Assembly: GCA_937901285.1 (NCBI GenBank) | Contig: CALCHI010000189.1 | Span: 1 to 17,142 of the forward strand | DNA: 17,142 nt | Direction: 5' to 3' | Origin: UBA8437 sp003445035 | GTDB taxonomy: Bacteria; Planctomycetota; Planctomycetia; Planctomycetales; Planctomycetaceae | Part shown: piece after piece, positions 1 through 7,856 of the stretch | Position numbering within the stretch: the stretch's first letter is position 1 | How the letters are laid out: each line of letters opens with the position of its first letter | The notes under the pieces: generated by a model | Seen by the model: the letters and a program-made list of their open reading frames with translations, nothing else | Database searches by the model: none | What the model was told of the DNA's origin: nothing | Translations under genes and position numbers: made by a program

Positions 1-1
1 G

Positions 2-904
2 GCGGCGACCGCGGCCATCGGACCGGTCACAACAGCCGACAACAAGAAGAAGCAATTCGTCATCGTCGATTGCCATGCCCACATCTACGGCACCCCGACA
101 GAAGAAAAGCGATACCCGACCATCGCCAAGCCTTTCCGCCCCCCCAAGGGGACCGGGACGATTGCCCATCTCCAGAAGAACATGAAGGACAACGGTGTCC
201 GCTACGTCACTGCGGTTCAGACCAGCACGTATTACCGCTTCGACAACCGGTTCACCGCCGACGCCGCCCGTCAACATAACGACTTCATGGTGGGCATCTG
301 CACGCTCGATCCGGACGAGCCACAGAATCCGTGGGTGATGGAGTACCTGGTCGAGAAGTCCAACGTCCGAGGAATGCGGAGCATTCCCGGCAAGGACGGA
401 CGAATGGACTCCCCGGGGGTCCGCCGCCTGTGGAAGACCGCCCAACGACTGGGAATCGTGATCAACTCGCTGACCTCCCGAGGTCTCAAACCCCAGGTGG
501 CCGAGATGGCCGCCGCGCACCCGAAACTCCGCGTCGTGATCGACCATTGCCTGAACCTGACCGCCGACGACACGCTCGATGCGACCCTCGCCGACATGCA
601 GGACCTGGCCAAGCTGCCCAACGTCCACGCCAAGCTGACCTTCATCCCCACCGGGACCAAGATGGGGTACCCCGGCAAGGACCTGCACGCGGCCTGCCAC
701 GAGGTGATCAAGGCGTTCGGTGCCAACCGTTGCGTCTGGGGCAGTGACTTCCCCTGCGAGCTCTGGCTACAGTCCCAGGACATCAGCTACGCCCAGCACC
801 TGAGAATCTTCACCCACGAGTTGGGGCTCGACGAAGCCACCAAGCGAGATGTCCTGGGCGGCACCGCTTTGAAGCTGTGGTTTTCTCGGAAGAAACGCGG
901 CTAG
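2..904 (+). CDS. Amidohydrolase-family metal-dependent hydrolase, 5' end outside window
   Basis: About 300 residues are visible and the true start lies upstream of the window. The first visible residues are Ala/Thr-rich (AATAAIGPVTTADNKKK), like the tail of a secretion signal or a linker, so the enzyme may be exported. An HxH metal-binding motif (DCHAHIYG) follows at visible residues 23-30. A later His (VIDHC, visible residue 182) and a metal/catalytic Asp in WGSDFP (visible residue 249) complete the usual pattern of the amidohydrolase_2 (PF04909) TIM barrel. The C-terminus, GGTALKLWF, resembles the family's usual ending. Family members hydrolyse or decarboxylate small cyclic or carboxylated substrates, and the substrate here cannot be read from sequence. 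The reading frame extends upstream of the first in-window Met (182), because the HxH motif lies before it. The stop codon overlaps the stop of the convergent phosphatase gene. Confidence 0.88.
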   Translation, partial: AATAAIGPVTTADNKKKQFVIVDCHAHIYGTPTEEKRYPTIAKPFRPPKGTGTIAHLQKNMKDNGVRYVTAVQTSTYYRFDNRFTADAARQHNDFMVGICTLDPDEPQNPWVMEYLVEKSNVRGMRSIPGKDGRMDSPGVRRLWKTAQRLGIVINSLTSRGLKPQVAEMAAAHPKLRVVIDHCLNLTADDTLDATLADMQDLAKLPNVHAKLTFIPTGTKMGYPGKDLHAACHEVIKAFGANRCVWGSDFPCELWLQSQDISYAQHLRIFTHELGLDEATKRDVLGGTALKLWFSRKKRG

Positions 905-1575
905 GCGGTGAGCAGTTCGGGAGTGGCCTGCGGAGTGAGGTGCGCTGTGTCGTTGTAGCTGTCGAGCGTCGATCCGGCCGCCGAGAGACCAAGCTGGCTG
1001 ACCGACGTGTTGTAGAGATCCCCGAGCCATTCGTTGCCGACAAAGGGTCGACCGAGCAGTGCCGAGACGAGGATCGGCTTGAACATGCCGTGAGTCACCA
1101 CCGCGACCCGCGTGGCGCGGTCGGCGAATTCGCTGACCAGTTCCGCCGCCACCCGGCGTGCCCGCACTTCGGCCTCATCAGGCCGTTCCCAAACGCGGCA
1201 CTTCCACCACCCCTGCTCATCGAGCTCCTCTGGAAGAGTCCAGTCACCGAATTCGCTCACGATCTGTTCCCGAGTCAGTCCGGGCCTGCCCTGGTAAACC
1301 TCCGGAGACGGCCCGGCCTGGCACCCCCCCTGCTCGTGAACATCAACGAGCACCTCCGGTCGCACGCCGCTGGCCTCGGCCACGGCCGCGGTCGTCTCGA
1401 GCGTTCGCCGGAAGGCGCTGGTCAACAGTCGATCAGGTTGCCATGCGGACAGTCGTTCTCCGAGTCGTCGAGCCTGTTCCCGGCCGTTTTCGGTCAACCC
1501 CGGGTCATCGGAACGCTGATCTTCGGGCAACGAATTGTTGATCGACTGGGCGTGGCGAATCAGTAACAGCGGCAT
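901..1575 (-). CDS. Histidine phosphatase (phosphoglycerate mutase-like) family protein
   Basis: This 224-residue protein has the branch-1 histidine phosphatase signature. The phospho-accepting His8 lies in LLIRHAQS (the usual RHG is RHA here). Arg56/57 lie in SAFRRTLETT, Glu81 in VHEQGG is the likely proton donor, and the second catalytic His162 lies in VVTHGMF. Length is normal for small phosphatases of this family, which act on sugar phosphates, phosphoglycerate, nucleotides or cobalamin precursors. The substrate is not predictable. The protein appears cytoplasmic, with no signal peptide. Its ATG sits 2 bp after the acylase stop codon, and the GGAG used for initiation lies within the acylase 3' end. 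It is therefore the last gene of the four-gene operon and is probably translationally coupled. Confidence 0.9.
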   Translation of the reverse strand: MPLLLIRHAQSINNSLPEDQRSDDPGLTENGREQARRLGERLSAWQPDRLLTSAFRRTLETTAAVAEASGVRPEVLVDVHEQGGCQAGPSPEVYQGRPGLTREQIVSEFGDWTLPEELDEQGWWKCRVWERPDEAEVRARRVAAELVSEFADRATRVAVVTHGMFKPILVSALLGRPFVGNEWLGDLYNTSVSQLGLSAAGSTLDSYNDTAHLTPQATPELLTA

Positions 1576-1577
1576 CG

Positions 1578-3974
1578 TCAGGCTTCTCCGTCACTGGCAG
1601 GCAACAGTTGCTGAACCGTGGCCCCTTCGATCTCCGGCCCGATCGGCACAAAGTGCAGACGGCCGGCCAACCAGTCCTCGTACTGATCGCTGTAGTGAGG
1701 ACTGCCGGGCTGCCCCGACTGGCCCTGTCCATCGACGGTCCACAACCCGGGCGGATCATCGGCCAGGTCAACGACATGGCGATAACCGGCACCGCTGGCC
1801 GCTTCCCAGTCGGGCCCCAGGCCGGTGTTGCCAACGGTCAACATGTCGCCCCGGACACCGGCTCCACCATGGTCGAGTAACTCCGACAGGCCGCCTCGCC
1901 CGGAAAGCACGTGCTTGAGCGGCATCAGGTGCAGACGCCCCCAGGTCCAGCTCTCGATGTCGTCTCCCAGCCGTCCAGCGAGCATTTTCAGCGTTTCGGC
2001 CATCGCATCCACGATCAGGGCCCGACGCTGTGAATCCTCGGCAAACCAGCCATGCGGGTCGCTCTCGAGCAATCTCCCGGCGACCGGTTCGACCCCCTTG
2101 GCCATCAACTCGACTTCCTCAGCCTCGAACCTCGCCTCGGCCACCCGACGGCACCAGGCCCGGAAAAACACATTGAACAGGGTCGGCCCGACATGTTCCG
2201 GCAGGCACTCTCCATTCCAGCCGGAGAGAATTTCCGTCGCCCGGACGACTGCTGGATCCTGGCTGTCGCCGAGGACCGTGATCAGTGGCGGCAGGCATTC
2301 GACGGCTCGTCCCGAGACGGCGTCGAGTTGCATGCGGGCGAACTCGTCCCTGCCAACCGGTCCGGAATGGGATTCGAACATCTCGCGGATTCGCCGCCCC
2401 CGGTGTCCACTCGACCAGCACCCGAACACACGGTACGGGTAACTGTCGTCGGTGATCCGGTGGTTGGCGCTGCCCAGCCAGCCTCGTTCCGGATCGACCG
2501 CGTGCGGCATCGCCTCGATGGGGATCAGGCCCACCCACGCATCGTCCGGATCCCAGCCCCTGCGATAGCCTCGACACAACGCGTTGCGATACGGGACCCG
2601 GCCACTGGTCTGCATCGCGATGTGTCCGTCAGTGTCCGCGACGGCCAGGACGAAGGTCGGAACGTGCCACGGACGCAGTGCCTGGCGAAATTCCTCCACC
2701 GATCCCGCGCGATCCATTCCCAGCATCGCCTCGATCCAACCCCCGCCATAGGCTCCCAGCCATTTCAACGACACCGGACCGGTCTGATTGCCGGGGGCCG
2801 GCAGCAGGTCGTCAACCAGTGGCCCGTTCCGCGAGAACCGTACGGTCCGCTCGACGGTCTCGCCGCCGCGGACCTGGATCGATTCAATCACTTCTCTCGC
2901 CGGTTCCCACTGCCCGTCGAACTCGAAACAATCCGGTTGCGATTCGTCACTCCGCTCCTGATACAGGTCCCGTTGAGAGCAGATATTGTTGGTGATGCCC
3001 CAGGCGACCTGCGGCGTACGGCCGAACATCACCGCGGGGATGCCGACATAGGCCATGCCGGCGACATCGAACGAACCGCCACACAGGTGCACCTGGTACC
3101 AGCAACTGACAGCCTCGAACGCGATATGAGGGTCGCTGCCGACCATCGGTTGGCCCGAGACGGTCCGGCCACCCGCCGCCACCCAGTTGTTGCTGCCAAT
3201 CGCCTGGTCAGGATCCCCGACCACCGCACCGACCGGGTCGGTCGGATCCGAATCACCTCCTGGCGGGGGATTCCACACCCCGGCCGGAAGGATCGTCTCG
3301 TCTTCCTGCTCACCCCGCAGGTAGCTCTCCAGCAGCGGGCCGTCACCCAGCCGACGCCGCGCCAGTTCGGGGAGCACGATGACCGGAAACCGGCCCGTCA
3401 GGTACCAGCGAAACTCGGTCTCGATCGCCAGCAGGTCGACGCCACTGAACGGCTCGGGCCGGTAATCGAGCAGGTCGAACTCGACCGGCCAGGCGTCATC
3501 GGCCAGCCCGTCGATGTGAGCGTTGATGCCAGCCGCGAACGCCGTGGTCAGACGTCGCGGTTCATCGGGTAGCTCGCCCCAATGGTCTGCGGCGATGCGA
3601 TTGAGACCAACGGTACGGGCGATGAGATCGGTTTCCAGCCCGTCGGAACCCAGGATCTCGGCCAGTCGTCCCATTCCCTTGCGGCGAAGGTAGTCGAGTT
3701 GGAACAACCGGTCCTGGGCCATCGCCAGCCCAAAACCCAGGAACAGGTCCTCGTCGTTGTCAGCCAGGACGTGCGGGATTCCGCGGTCATCACGAACGAT
3801 TCGCGTCGCCGAACCCACCCCGACCTGCACTGTCTGCCCGACATCGGGCAGCCGCGAAGCCGTCAGTTGGCTCCACCACTGGTCGAAAGCCTCTCGGTCC
3901 CACCCCTGGCCGGCCGCGACCTGGTCAATCGTCTCGCCCGCTCCCAGTCTCTTCAACAGTTCGCGATCGCTCAT
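1578..3974 (-). CDS. Penicillin acylase-family (S45) Ntn hydrolase
   Basis: The 798-residue length is typical of the penicillin amidase / acyl-homoserine-lactone acylase superfamily. These proteins are made as one precursor that cuts itself into alpha and beta chains and hydrolyse amide bonds of acylated amines. The self-cleavage site is clear: AIGSNNW at 258-264, making Ser261 the N-terminal nucleophile of the beta chain. An oxyanion-hole Asn candidate is Asn504 in GSANHRI, followed by the family-typical DDSYPY and HRGRRI. The alpha chain begins near RIVRDDRGIPHV (58-69) and carries AQDRLFQLD. Unusually, I see no signal peptide. The first 40 residues (ELLKRLGAGETIDQVA...) look helical and hydrophilic, so the protein may stay in the cytoplasm, while the classical members are periplasmic. 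The ATG at 3974 follows an AGAGG three bases upstream. It overlaps the preceding SGNH gene by 50 bp. The substrate is unknown. Confidence 0.93.
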   Translation of the reverse strand: MSDRELLKRLGAGETIDQVAAGQGWDREAFDQWWSQLTASRLPDVGQTVQVGVGSATRIVRDDRGIPHVLADNDEDLFLGFGLAMAQDRLFQLDYLRRKGMGRLAEILGSDGLETDLIARTVGLNRIAADHWGELPDEPRRLTTAFAAGINAHIDGLADDAWPVEFDLLDYRPEPFSGVDLLAIETEFRWYLTGRFPVIVLPELARRRLGDGPLLESYLRGEQEDETILPAGVWNPPPGGDSDPTDPVGAVVGDPDQAIGSNNWVAAGGRTVSGQPMVGSDPHIAFEAVSCWYQVHLCGGSFDVAGMAYVGIPAVMFGRTPQVAWGITNNICSQRDLYQERSDESQPDCFEFDGQWEPAREVIESIQVRGGETVERTVRFSRNGPLVDDLLPAPGNQTGPVSLKWLGAYGGGWIEAMLGMDRAGSVEEFRQALRPWHVPTFVLAVADTDGHIAMQTSGRVPYRNALCRGYRRGWDPDDAWVGLIPIEAMPHAVDPERGWLGSANHRITDDSYPYRVFGCWSSGHRGRRIREMFESHSGPVGRDEFARMQLDAVSGRAVECLPPLITVLGDSQDPAVVRATEILSGWNGECLPEHVGPTLFNVFFRAWCRRVAEARFEAEEVELMAKGVEPVAGRLLESDPHGWFAEDSQRRALIVDAMAETLKMLAGRLGDDIESWTWGRLHLMPLKHVLSGRGGLSELLDHGGAGVRGDMLTVGNTGLGPDWEAASGAGYRHVVDLADDPPGLWTVDGQGQSGQPGSPHYSDQYEDWLAGRLHFVPIGPEIEGATVQQLLPASDGEA

Positions 3975-5283
3975 CGTCCTCTTCTCTTTTCCTGGTGTTT
4001 CGCTGTCCTACCCCGGGCCTGGCTGCCGTCGCGAATTGCTCGAGCACCCCGGCAACCGCATCGGCGTACCACTCGAGTCCCGCCCTGGACGGGTGATGAT
4101 CATATGGCAGCAGGAACAGGGGCTTCGGTCGAGCGGGTACGTTCCCGCGCTCGATCAGGTCGACGGCCGGCACGCCGGCCATTTGCTCGAGACTTTTCAG
4201 CAGCGACTGCTGCTGACGGCTCATCCGGTACGCTCCCGCAGCCATCTCGGCATACTGTGGCAGGTGCACCAGGACAATGTTCGCCCCCAGCGACCTCAAT
4301 CGTTCCACGCCCCGCGCCAGTTTCGAGTCACGACGGAAGTCCCACCAGCCAAACCTCGGCGTGGCCGCGACGCCCTCGATCCCGAAAAACGGGTCCCCAA
4401 AAACCAGGCGGTTGTAGAGGAACGATGAGGTCAGGGAAGCATAGTCGATCCGGTGGGGATTATCTCTCTTCCGGGCCTCGAAACGGGCCACCAGGTCGGC
4501 GATCACCGGGTCATCGGCCCCACCGGTCTCGACCACGCGCCGGCACCACGCAGCATCAATCCGATGGTCATGGATTTCGCCGACGGCCGGACGGCCCGGA
4601 CCGTTGCGGACCAATCTCGTCACCAGTCGGAATTCGTCATCGACTTTCCTGGTCTCCTGCCAGAACCTCGCGCGGTTCAGATCGTCACCGATGAAAGCGA
4701 TGATCACCACGTCGTAGGAACCCGTCTGAGACACATCGGCGGCCACATCGATCATCTGAAGCAACCCGTGACCGCTGCGGGCCCGGTTGATCACGGCTAC
4801 CGTCCCACCGATACGATCGACCAGTTCCGACTGCAAAAGAGCAGGCCAGGTCGTGCCTCCGCGCTGGATCTCCGAAAACGAATCCCCCACGACCAGGATG
4901 CGGGTCCCGGCACTCTCGGCACCGGATTCCGGGGGACCGATTGCCCCGGCCGAATTGCTGGTCCGCTCCAGTGGCAACACGGCCCGGCCGTTGACTACCC
5001 GGACACCGACCACCTGCCGATCCGGTGCGTGACGAAAACCAGCCACCGGGTCGTCACAGATCGTGGCCTCGTTCCAGGCACGGAACGTCGTCTGGACGCC
5101 CAGCGGCATCCGGCCGACGTCGACAGCCAGCTTCATACGATAAGCCGCCTCGGCGAGAACCAGGCCAGCCACGAGGCCGACCACCATCACGACGATCCGC
5201 CGTTGCCAGAACCGGCGACGAATCTCCGAAGAGGAGTCCGGATCGAGTGCGGGACTCGATGGTGACGGCTGGTCACTGGCCAA
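3925..5283 (-). CDS. Membrane-anchored SGNH/GDSL hydrolase-like protein (second of pair)
   Basis: About 452 residues from a TTG start. This start is chosen because GGGGAG lies seven bases upstream and because the frame further upstream is only a shadow of the preceding gene. An N-terminal Arg-rich segment (RRRFWQRR) is followed by a single hydrophobic helix at about residues 30-47, which suggests a type II membrane anchor with the enzyme domain outside the cytoplasm. The SGNH block I motif is ILVVGDSFSE. Block II is probably RARSGHG. Block III reads FIGDD instead of the usual GxND. The C-terminal Asp-His pair is in YDHHPSRAG. Related families act as esterases or as acetyl-transfer partners on polysaccharides. 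The GDD change may alter activity. The gene starts 11 bp inside the preceding SGNH gene and ends 50 bp inside the acylase gene. A basic/acidic tail (RKREEDDERSR) is encoded in the overlap. Confidence 0.85.
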   Translation of the reverse strand: MASDQPSPSSPALDPDSSSEIRRRFWQRRIVVMVVGLVAGLVLAEAAYRMKLAVDVGRMPLGVQTTFRAWNEATICDDPVAGFRHAPDRQVVGVRVVNGRAVLPLERTSNSAGAIGPPESGAESAGTRILVVGDSFSEIQRGGTTWPALLQSELVDRIGGTVAVINRARSGHGLLQMIDVAADVSQTGSYDVVIIAFIGDDLNRARFWQETRKVDDEFRLVTRLVRNGPGRPAVGEIHDHRIDAAWCRRVVETGGADDPVIADLVARFEARKRDNPHRIDYASLTSSFLYNRLVFGDPFFGIEGVAATPRFGWWDFRRDSKLARGVERLRSLGANIVLVHLPQYAEMAAGAYRMSRQQQSLLKSLEQMAGVPAVDLIERGNVPARPKPLFLLPYDHHPSRAGLEWYADAVAGVLEQFATAARPGVGQRNTRKREEDDERSRTVEETGSGRDD

Positions 5284-6553
5284 CGTCGGTCTCCCCGAGT
5301 ATTCCCAATGCCTCACGGACCGGCTCCCACGTCCCGACTGCGTCGGCAATGGCACGGTGGCCCGCCGGAGTGCAGTGTCCGTCCTCGACAAAAAATGGGG
5401 GTTCGGCGGTCTCCCCGAGCGCGAGGCGGAGGTCGAGCAAATCGACACCGGCCGTCCGGGCCCAGTCGGTGACCAGTTCGGCCGTCCTCCCCGGCCGATC
5501 CAACCAGCCATCCTCGACGTCGAATCCCAACGTCCGGTTGAACGCCAGGGCCTGCTCGGAGACCTGTGATGCATCGGGAATCACAGCCACGACCAGGCTT
5601 GCTCCTTCCGACTCGACCAGTTGCTTGAGACGATCCAGATGATCACGGGTCCGTTGCCATGCCTTCGGCGAGAATTCGGACGAGGGATCCAGGCTGTTCC
5701 GAAGCCGCTGAGGATCGAGACAGGCCTGCAGGTAACGGTAACCGGGCAGTTGCCCGTCTTCGGCTCGAGCCCGCACCTCTTCGGGCAGGTCCCGGTAGCG
5801 AGCCTCGGCCAAGTCGGGCTCGACCGCAGAGGCAACCGCTTCGCCACGGATCCAGGCCACCACCTCCGCCTCGGTCCGCTTGCGGTTCGCATCAGTCGCC
5901 CGAGACCGACGCTTCCGCATGGCCAGTTCAAGATACGTGTTGGGACACCAGAAGTGCGCCAGTTGTCTGAGCGTCCCGGCAGGCTGCCAATCGGCCAGTT
6001 CCTCGTCGGTCTCCTCCTCCAGCACCTCGGCCAGGTCGTTGCCCAGGTAATAGACCAGCAGCACCACGTCGGGATCGAACCGCTGCCCGATCTGCCGAAA
6101 GAGAGTCACCTCCCGGATCGTGCTCGTCCCGGCTCGGCCCACGTTGATCACCTCGACGTCCTGCTGCGACCAGTCCCTGGCTAGTTGCTCGGTGAAGACA
6201 TCCTCGTCGGCCACCCCGACACCGGCCACGAAAGAATCTCCCAAGACCACCAGCCGCCGATGACCCGCCGGTTTCGACTCGGCCACCTCCCGACCTCGCA
6301 GCCCCAGCGAGTTTGTGCGGAAGACGTAATCGAACTCGCCGCTGCGATGCGGAACGACCGCGTCGGGTTCCAGACGCAACAGGTGACGGCGGTGCGAACC
6401 GGCCAGCACGCCCAGCAGCCAGTCGGCCGGCTTCAGCATCACCACGACCACGATCGCCGCCAGCACCAAGCGTTTCAGCCACACGCGGCGGACCGGACGG
6501 CTGGAACCGACGGGCGAATGGATGGCCGTTTCGGACTCGGACGACACCGGCAA
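5273..6553 (-). CDS. Membrane-anchored SGNH/GDSL hydrolase-like protein (first of pair)
   Basis: A 426-residue protein with an N-terminal hydrophobic segment at about residues 29-50 after a basic stretch (RPVRRVWLKR), so probably membrane-anchored with an extracytoplasmic catalytic domain. A conserved-looking NSLGLRGRE precedes block I (VVLGDSFVAG, Ser107). The block II Gly is in NVGRAGTST. Block III is YYLGND (171-173). The catalytic Asp-His pair is in EDGHCTPAGH near the C-terminus. All four SGNH blocks are intact, unlike in the following paralogue. Likely role: esterase or acyl-transfer chemistry on an envelope or exported glycan, substrate unknown. The TTG start at 6553 is supported by GAGGGAG just upstream. 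A GTG two codons downstream (6547) is the alternative. It is the first gene of the operon and is divergent from a glycosyltransferase. Confidence 0.87.
   Translation of the reverse strand: MPVSSESETAIHSPVGSSRPVRRVWLKRLVLAAIVVVVMLKPADWLLGVLAGSHRRHLLRLEPDAVVPHRSGEFDYVFRTNSLGLRGREVAESKPAGHRRLVVLGDSFVAGVGVADEDVFTEQLARDWSQQDVEVINVGRAGTSTIREVTLFRQIGQRFDPDVVLLVYYLGNDLAEVLEEETDEELADWQPAGTLRQLAHFWCPNTYLELAMRKRRSRATDANRKRTEAEVVAWIRGEAVASAVEPDLAEARYRDLPEEVRARAEDGQLPGYRYLQACLDPQRLRNSLDPSSEFSPKAWQRTRDHLDRLKQLVESEGASLVVAVIPDASQVSEQALAFNRTLGFDVEDGWLDRPGRTAELVTDWARTAGVDLLDLRLALGETAEPPFFVEDGHCTPAGHRAIADAVGTWEPVREALGILGETDVGQ
5291..5296 (-). promoter_or_regulatory. Shine-Dalgarno GGGGAG for the second SGNH gene
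   Basis: GGGGAG lies seven bases before the TTG at 5283-5281, inside the 3' end of the preceding gene. It fixes the otherwise ambiguous start and implies coupled translation. Confidence 0.65.
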
Positions 6554-6671
6554 GTAACTCCCTCGAGAACGCGATTCTCATCGTATGTCGAGGTAGCAAA
6601 ACCACGCAACCAGTCTTCGGGCACGCGCGGCACCGGAACACCTCTCGTCCGCACGGCGATGGTTGTGGTAA
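6554..6671. promoter_or_regulatory. Divergent intergenic region between SGNH operon and glycosyltransferase
   Basis: This 118-bp spacer separates the two divergent start codons, so it must hold the promoter of the SGNH operon and probably that of the glycosyltransferase. I see no convincing -35/-10 pair or operator palindrome in it. The call rests on gene arrangement only. Confidence 0.4.
6558..6564 (-). promoter_or_regulatory. Shine-Dalgarno GAGGGAG for the first SGNH gene
   Basis: GAGGGAG lies four bases before the TTG at 6553 and ten before the GTG at 6547. It shows where translation starts but does not fully decide between the two codons. Confidence 0.5.
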
Positions 6672-7844
6672 ATGGAGCCCGGAGACAAAGGAGCAATCCC
6701 CAAGTTGGCACGTCGCCTGACACTCGTGATCCACTCGTTGGCCCAGGGCGGTGCCGAACGGGACATGGCGCACCTGGCCCGTTGCTGGTCCGGCCGCGGA
6801 GACGACGTCGCCTTGGTGACACTCGACTCGGTAGCAAACGACAGTTTCCCACTTGCCGATGGGGTGACACGGACGGGCCTCGGCCTGGTGGGACACTCGC
6901 GAAACGTGTTCGAAGCGTTCGCGAACAACCGCCGACGAATTAAAGCGCTCCGTGACGTATTGCAGCAACGGTCGCCTCAGACGATCGTCAGCTTCATCGA
7001 CCGCATGAACGTGATGACCCTGAAAGCGGCTGCCGGACTCGGTGATCCGGTCATCATTTCGGAAAGGATCGATCCCCGACACCACGAACCCGGCCGCATC
7101 TGGCGTTGGCTCCGCAGGCGAACCTACCCTGGCTGCACGGCGCAGGTGGTGCTGACTCACTCGGTCCGTGACTGGTGCCGGCGACTGGCACCGGCTCGCC
7201 CGGTGCACGTGATTCCCAATCCCGCTCGTCGACCTGAGACCGGTTCATCACCGGAGGCCCCTTCGTGGGCTGTCGACGATCGCCGCATTTTGCTCGGCAT
7301 GGGCCGTCTGCACCCCCAAAAGGGGTTCGATCGCCTGCTGCCCGGCTTCGCCCGCCTCAGAGAATCTCATCCTGGCTGGCACCTGGTGCTGCTGGGCGAG
7401 GGAGACGAACGCACCGGACTCGAAACCCGGATCCGTGAACTCGGGCTCGAGGATCACGTCACGTTGCCGGGGTGGGTTGCGGATGTCGAGAACGCGTTTT
7501 CGCGATCCGAGTTGTTCGTGCTGCCATCCCGGTACGAGGGCTTCGGCAACGTCGTCGCCGAAGCCCTGGCGTGCGGCGTGCCAGTGGTGACGCTGGATTG
7601 CCCCAGTGGACCGGGAGAAATCGTCCGCAACGAGGTCGACGGCCTGGTCGTCCCCGCCGAGGACCTCCCCGGACTGGAACAGGCGCTCGACCGCCTGATG
7701 GGTGACACCGAATTGCGTGCCCGGTTTGCCGCGAGGGGGCCCGAGGTGCTCGAACGCTTCAGCGAACAGAAGTTCCTGGACCAATGGGACGCGGTACTCG
7801 ATGGTCGAAATGAAAGCGATGTCGACGGGATCCTGGGCCCCTGA
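6672..7844 (+). CDS. Glycosyltransferase family 4 (GT-B fold)
   Basis: A 390-residue GT-B enzyme. The N-terminal acceptor domain opens with LTLVIHSLAQGGAERDM (the GG loop typical of GT4), then SFIDRMNVMTL and VIISERIDPRHH. The C-terminal donor domain starts near ILLGMGRLHPQKGFDRL (about 206-222). It includes the E-x7-E motif in RYEGFGNVVAEALACG (Glu289 and Glu297). The pattern is closest in my memory to PglH/PglJ-type transferases that add N-acetylgalactosamine to lipid-linked glycans, but donor and acceptor cannot be assigned. It probably acts at the cytoplasmic membrane face. The ATG at 6672 has no clear ribosome binding site. A TTG at 6705 has AAAGGAG (6687-6693) eleven bases upstream and is a plausible alternative that shortens the protein by 11 residues. 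It is divergent from the SGNH operon, which suggests a shared glycan context. Confidence 0.92.
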   Translation: MEPGDKGAIPKLARRLTLVIHSLAQGGAERDMAHLARCWSGRGDDVALVTLDSVANDSFPLADGVTRTGLGLVGHSRNVFEAFANNRRRIKALRDVLQQRSPQTIVSFIDRMNVMTLKAAAGLGDPVIISERIDPRHHEPGRIWRWLRRRTYPGCTAQVVLTHSVRDWCRRLAPARPVHVIPNPARRPETGSSPEAPSWAVDDRRILLGMGRLHPQKGFDRLLPGFARLRESHPGWHLVLLGEGDERTGLETRIRELGLEDHVTLPGWVADVENAFSRSELFVLPSRYEGFGNVVAEALACGVPVVTLDCPSGPGEIVRNEVDGLVVPAEDLPGLEQALDRLMGDTELRARFAARGPEVLERFSEQKFLDQWDAVLDGRNESDVDGILGP

Positions 7845-7856
7845 TCCGTCCGGATC
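7843..7856. repeat. Short palindrome in convergent gene gap
   Basis: GATCCGTCCGGATC is an inverted repeat with 6-bp arms and a 2-bp centre. It fills the 12-bp gap between the glycosyltransferase stop and the oxidoreductase stop. There is no T-run beside it on either strand, so an intrinsic terminator is not established. Confidence 0.35.

Noticed and set aside
2052..3572. Long plus-strand open frame (506 codons) antisense to the acylase gene
   Set aside because: It is Arg/Pro/His-rich with no recognisable motif. Its openness follows from the high third-position GC of the acylase codons.
5284..5574. Upstream extension of the second SGNH frame (97 codons)
   Set aside because: It is low-complexity Arg/Ser/Pro and lies entirely within the first SGNH gene. 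A TTG with a strong ribosome binding site follows at 5283.
5928..7208. Minus-strand open frame of 426 codons across the SGNH start and the glycosyltransferase
   Set aside because: It is a frame-shifted shadow of the first SGNH gene joined to antisense of the glycosyltransferase. Both real genes have intact motifs.
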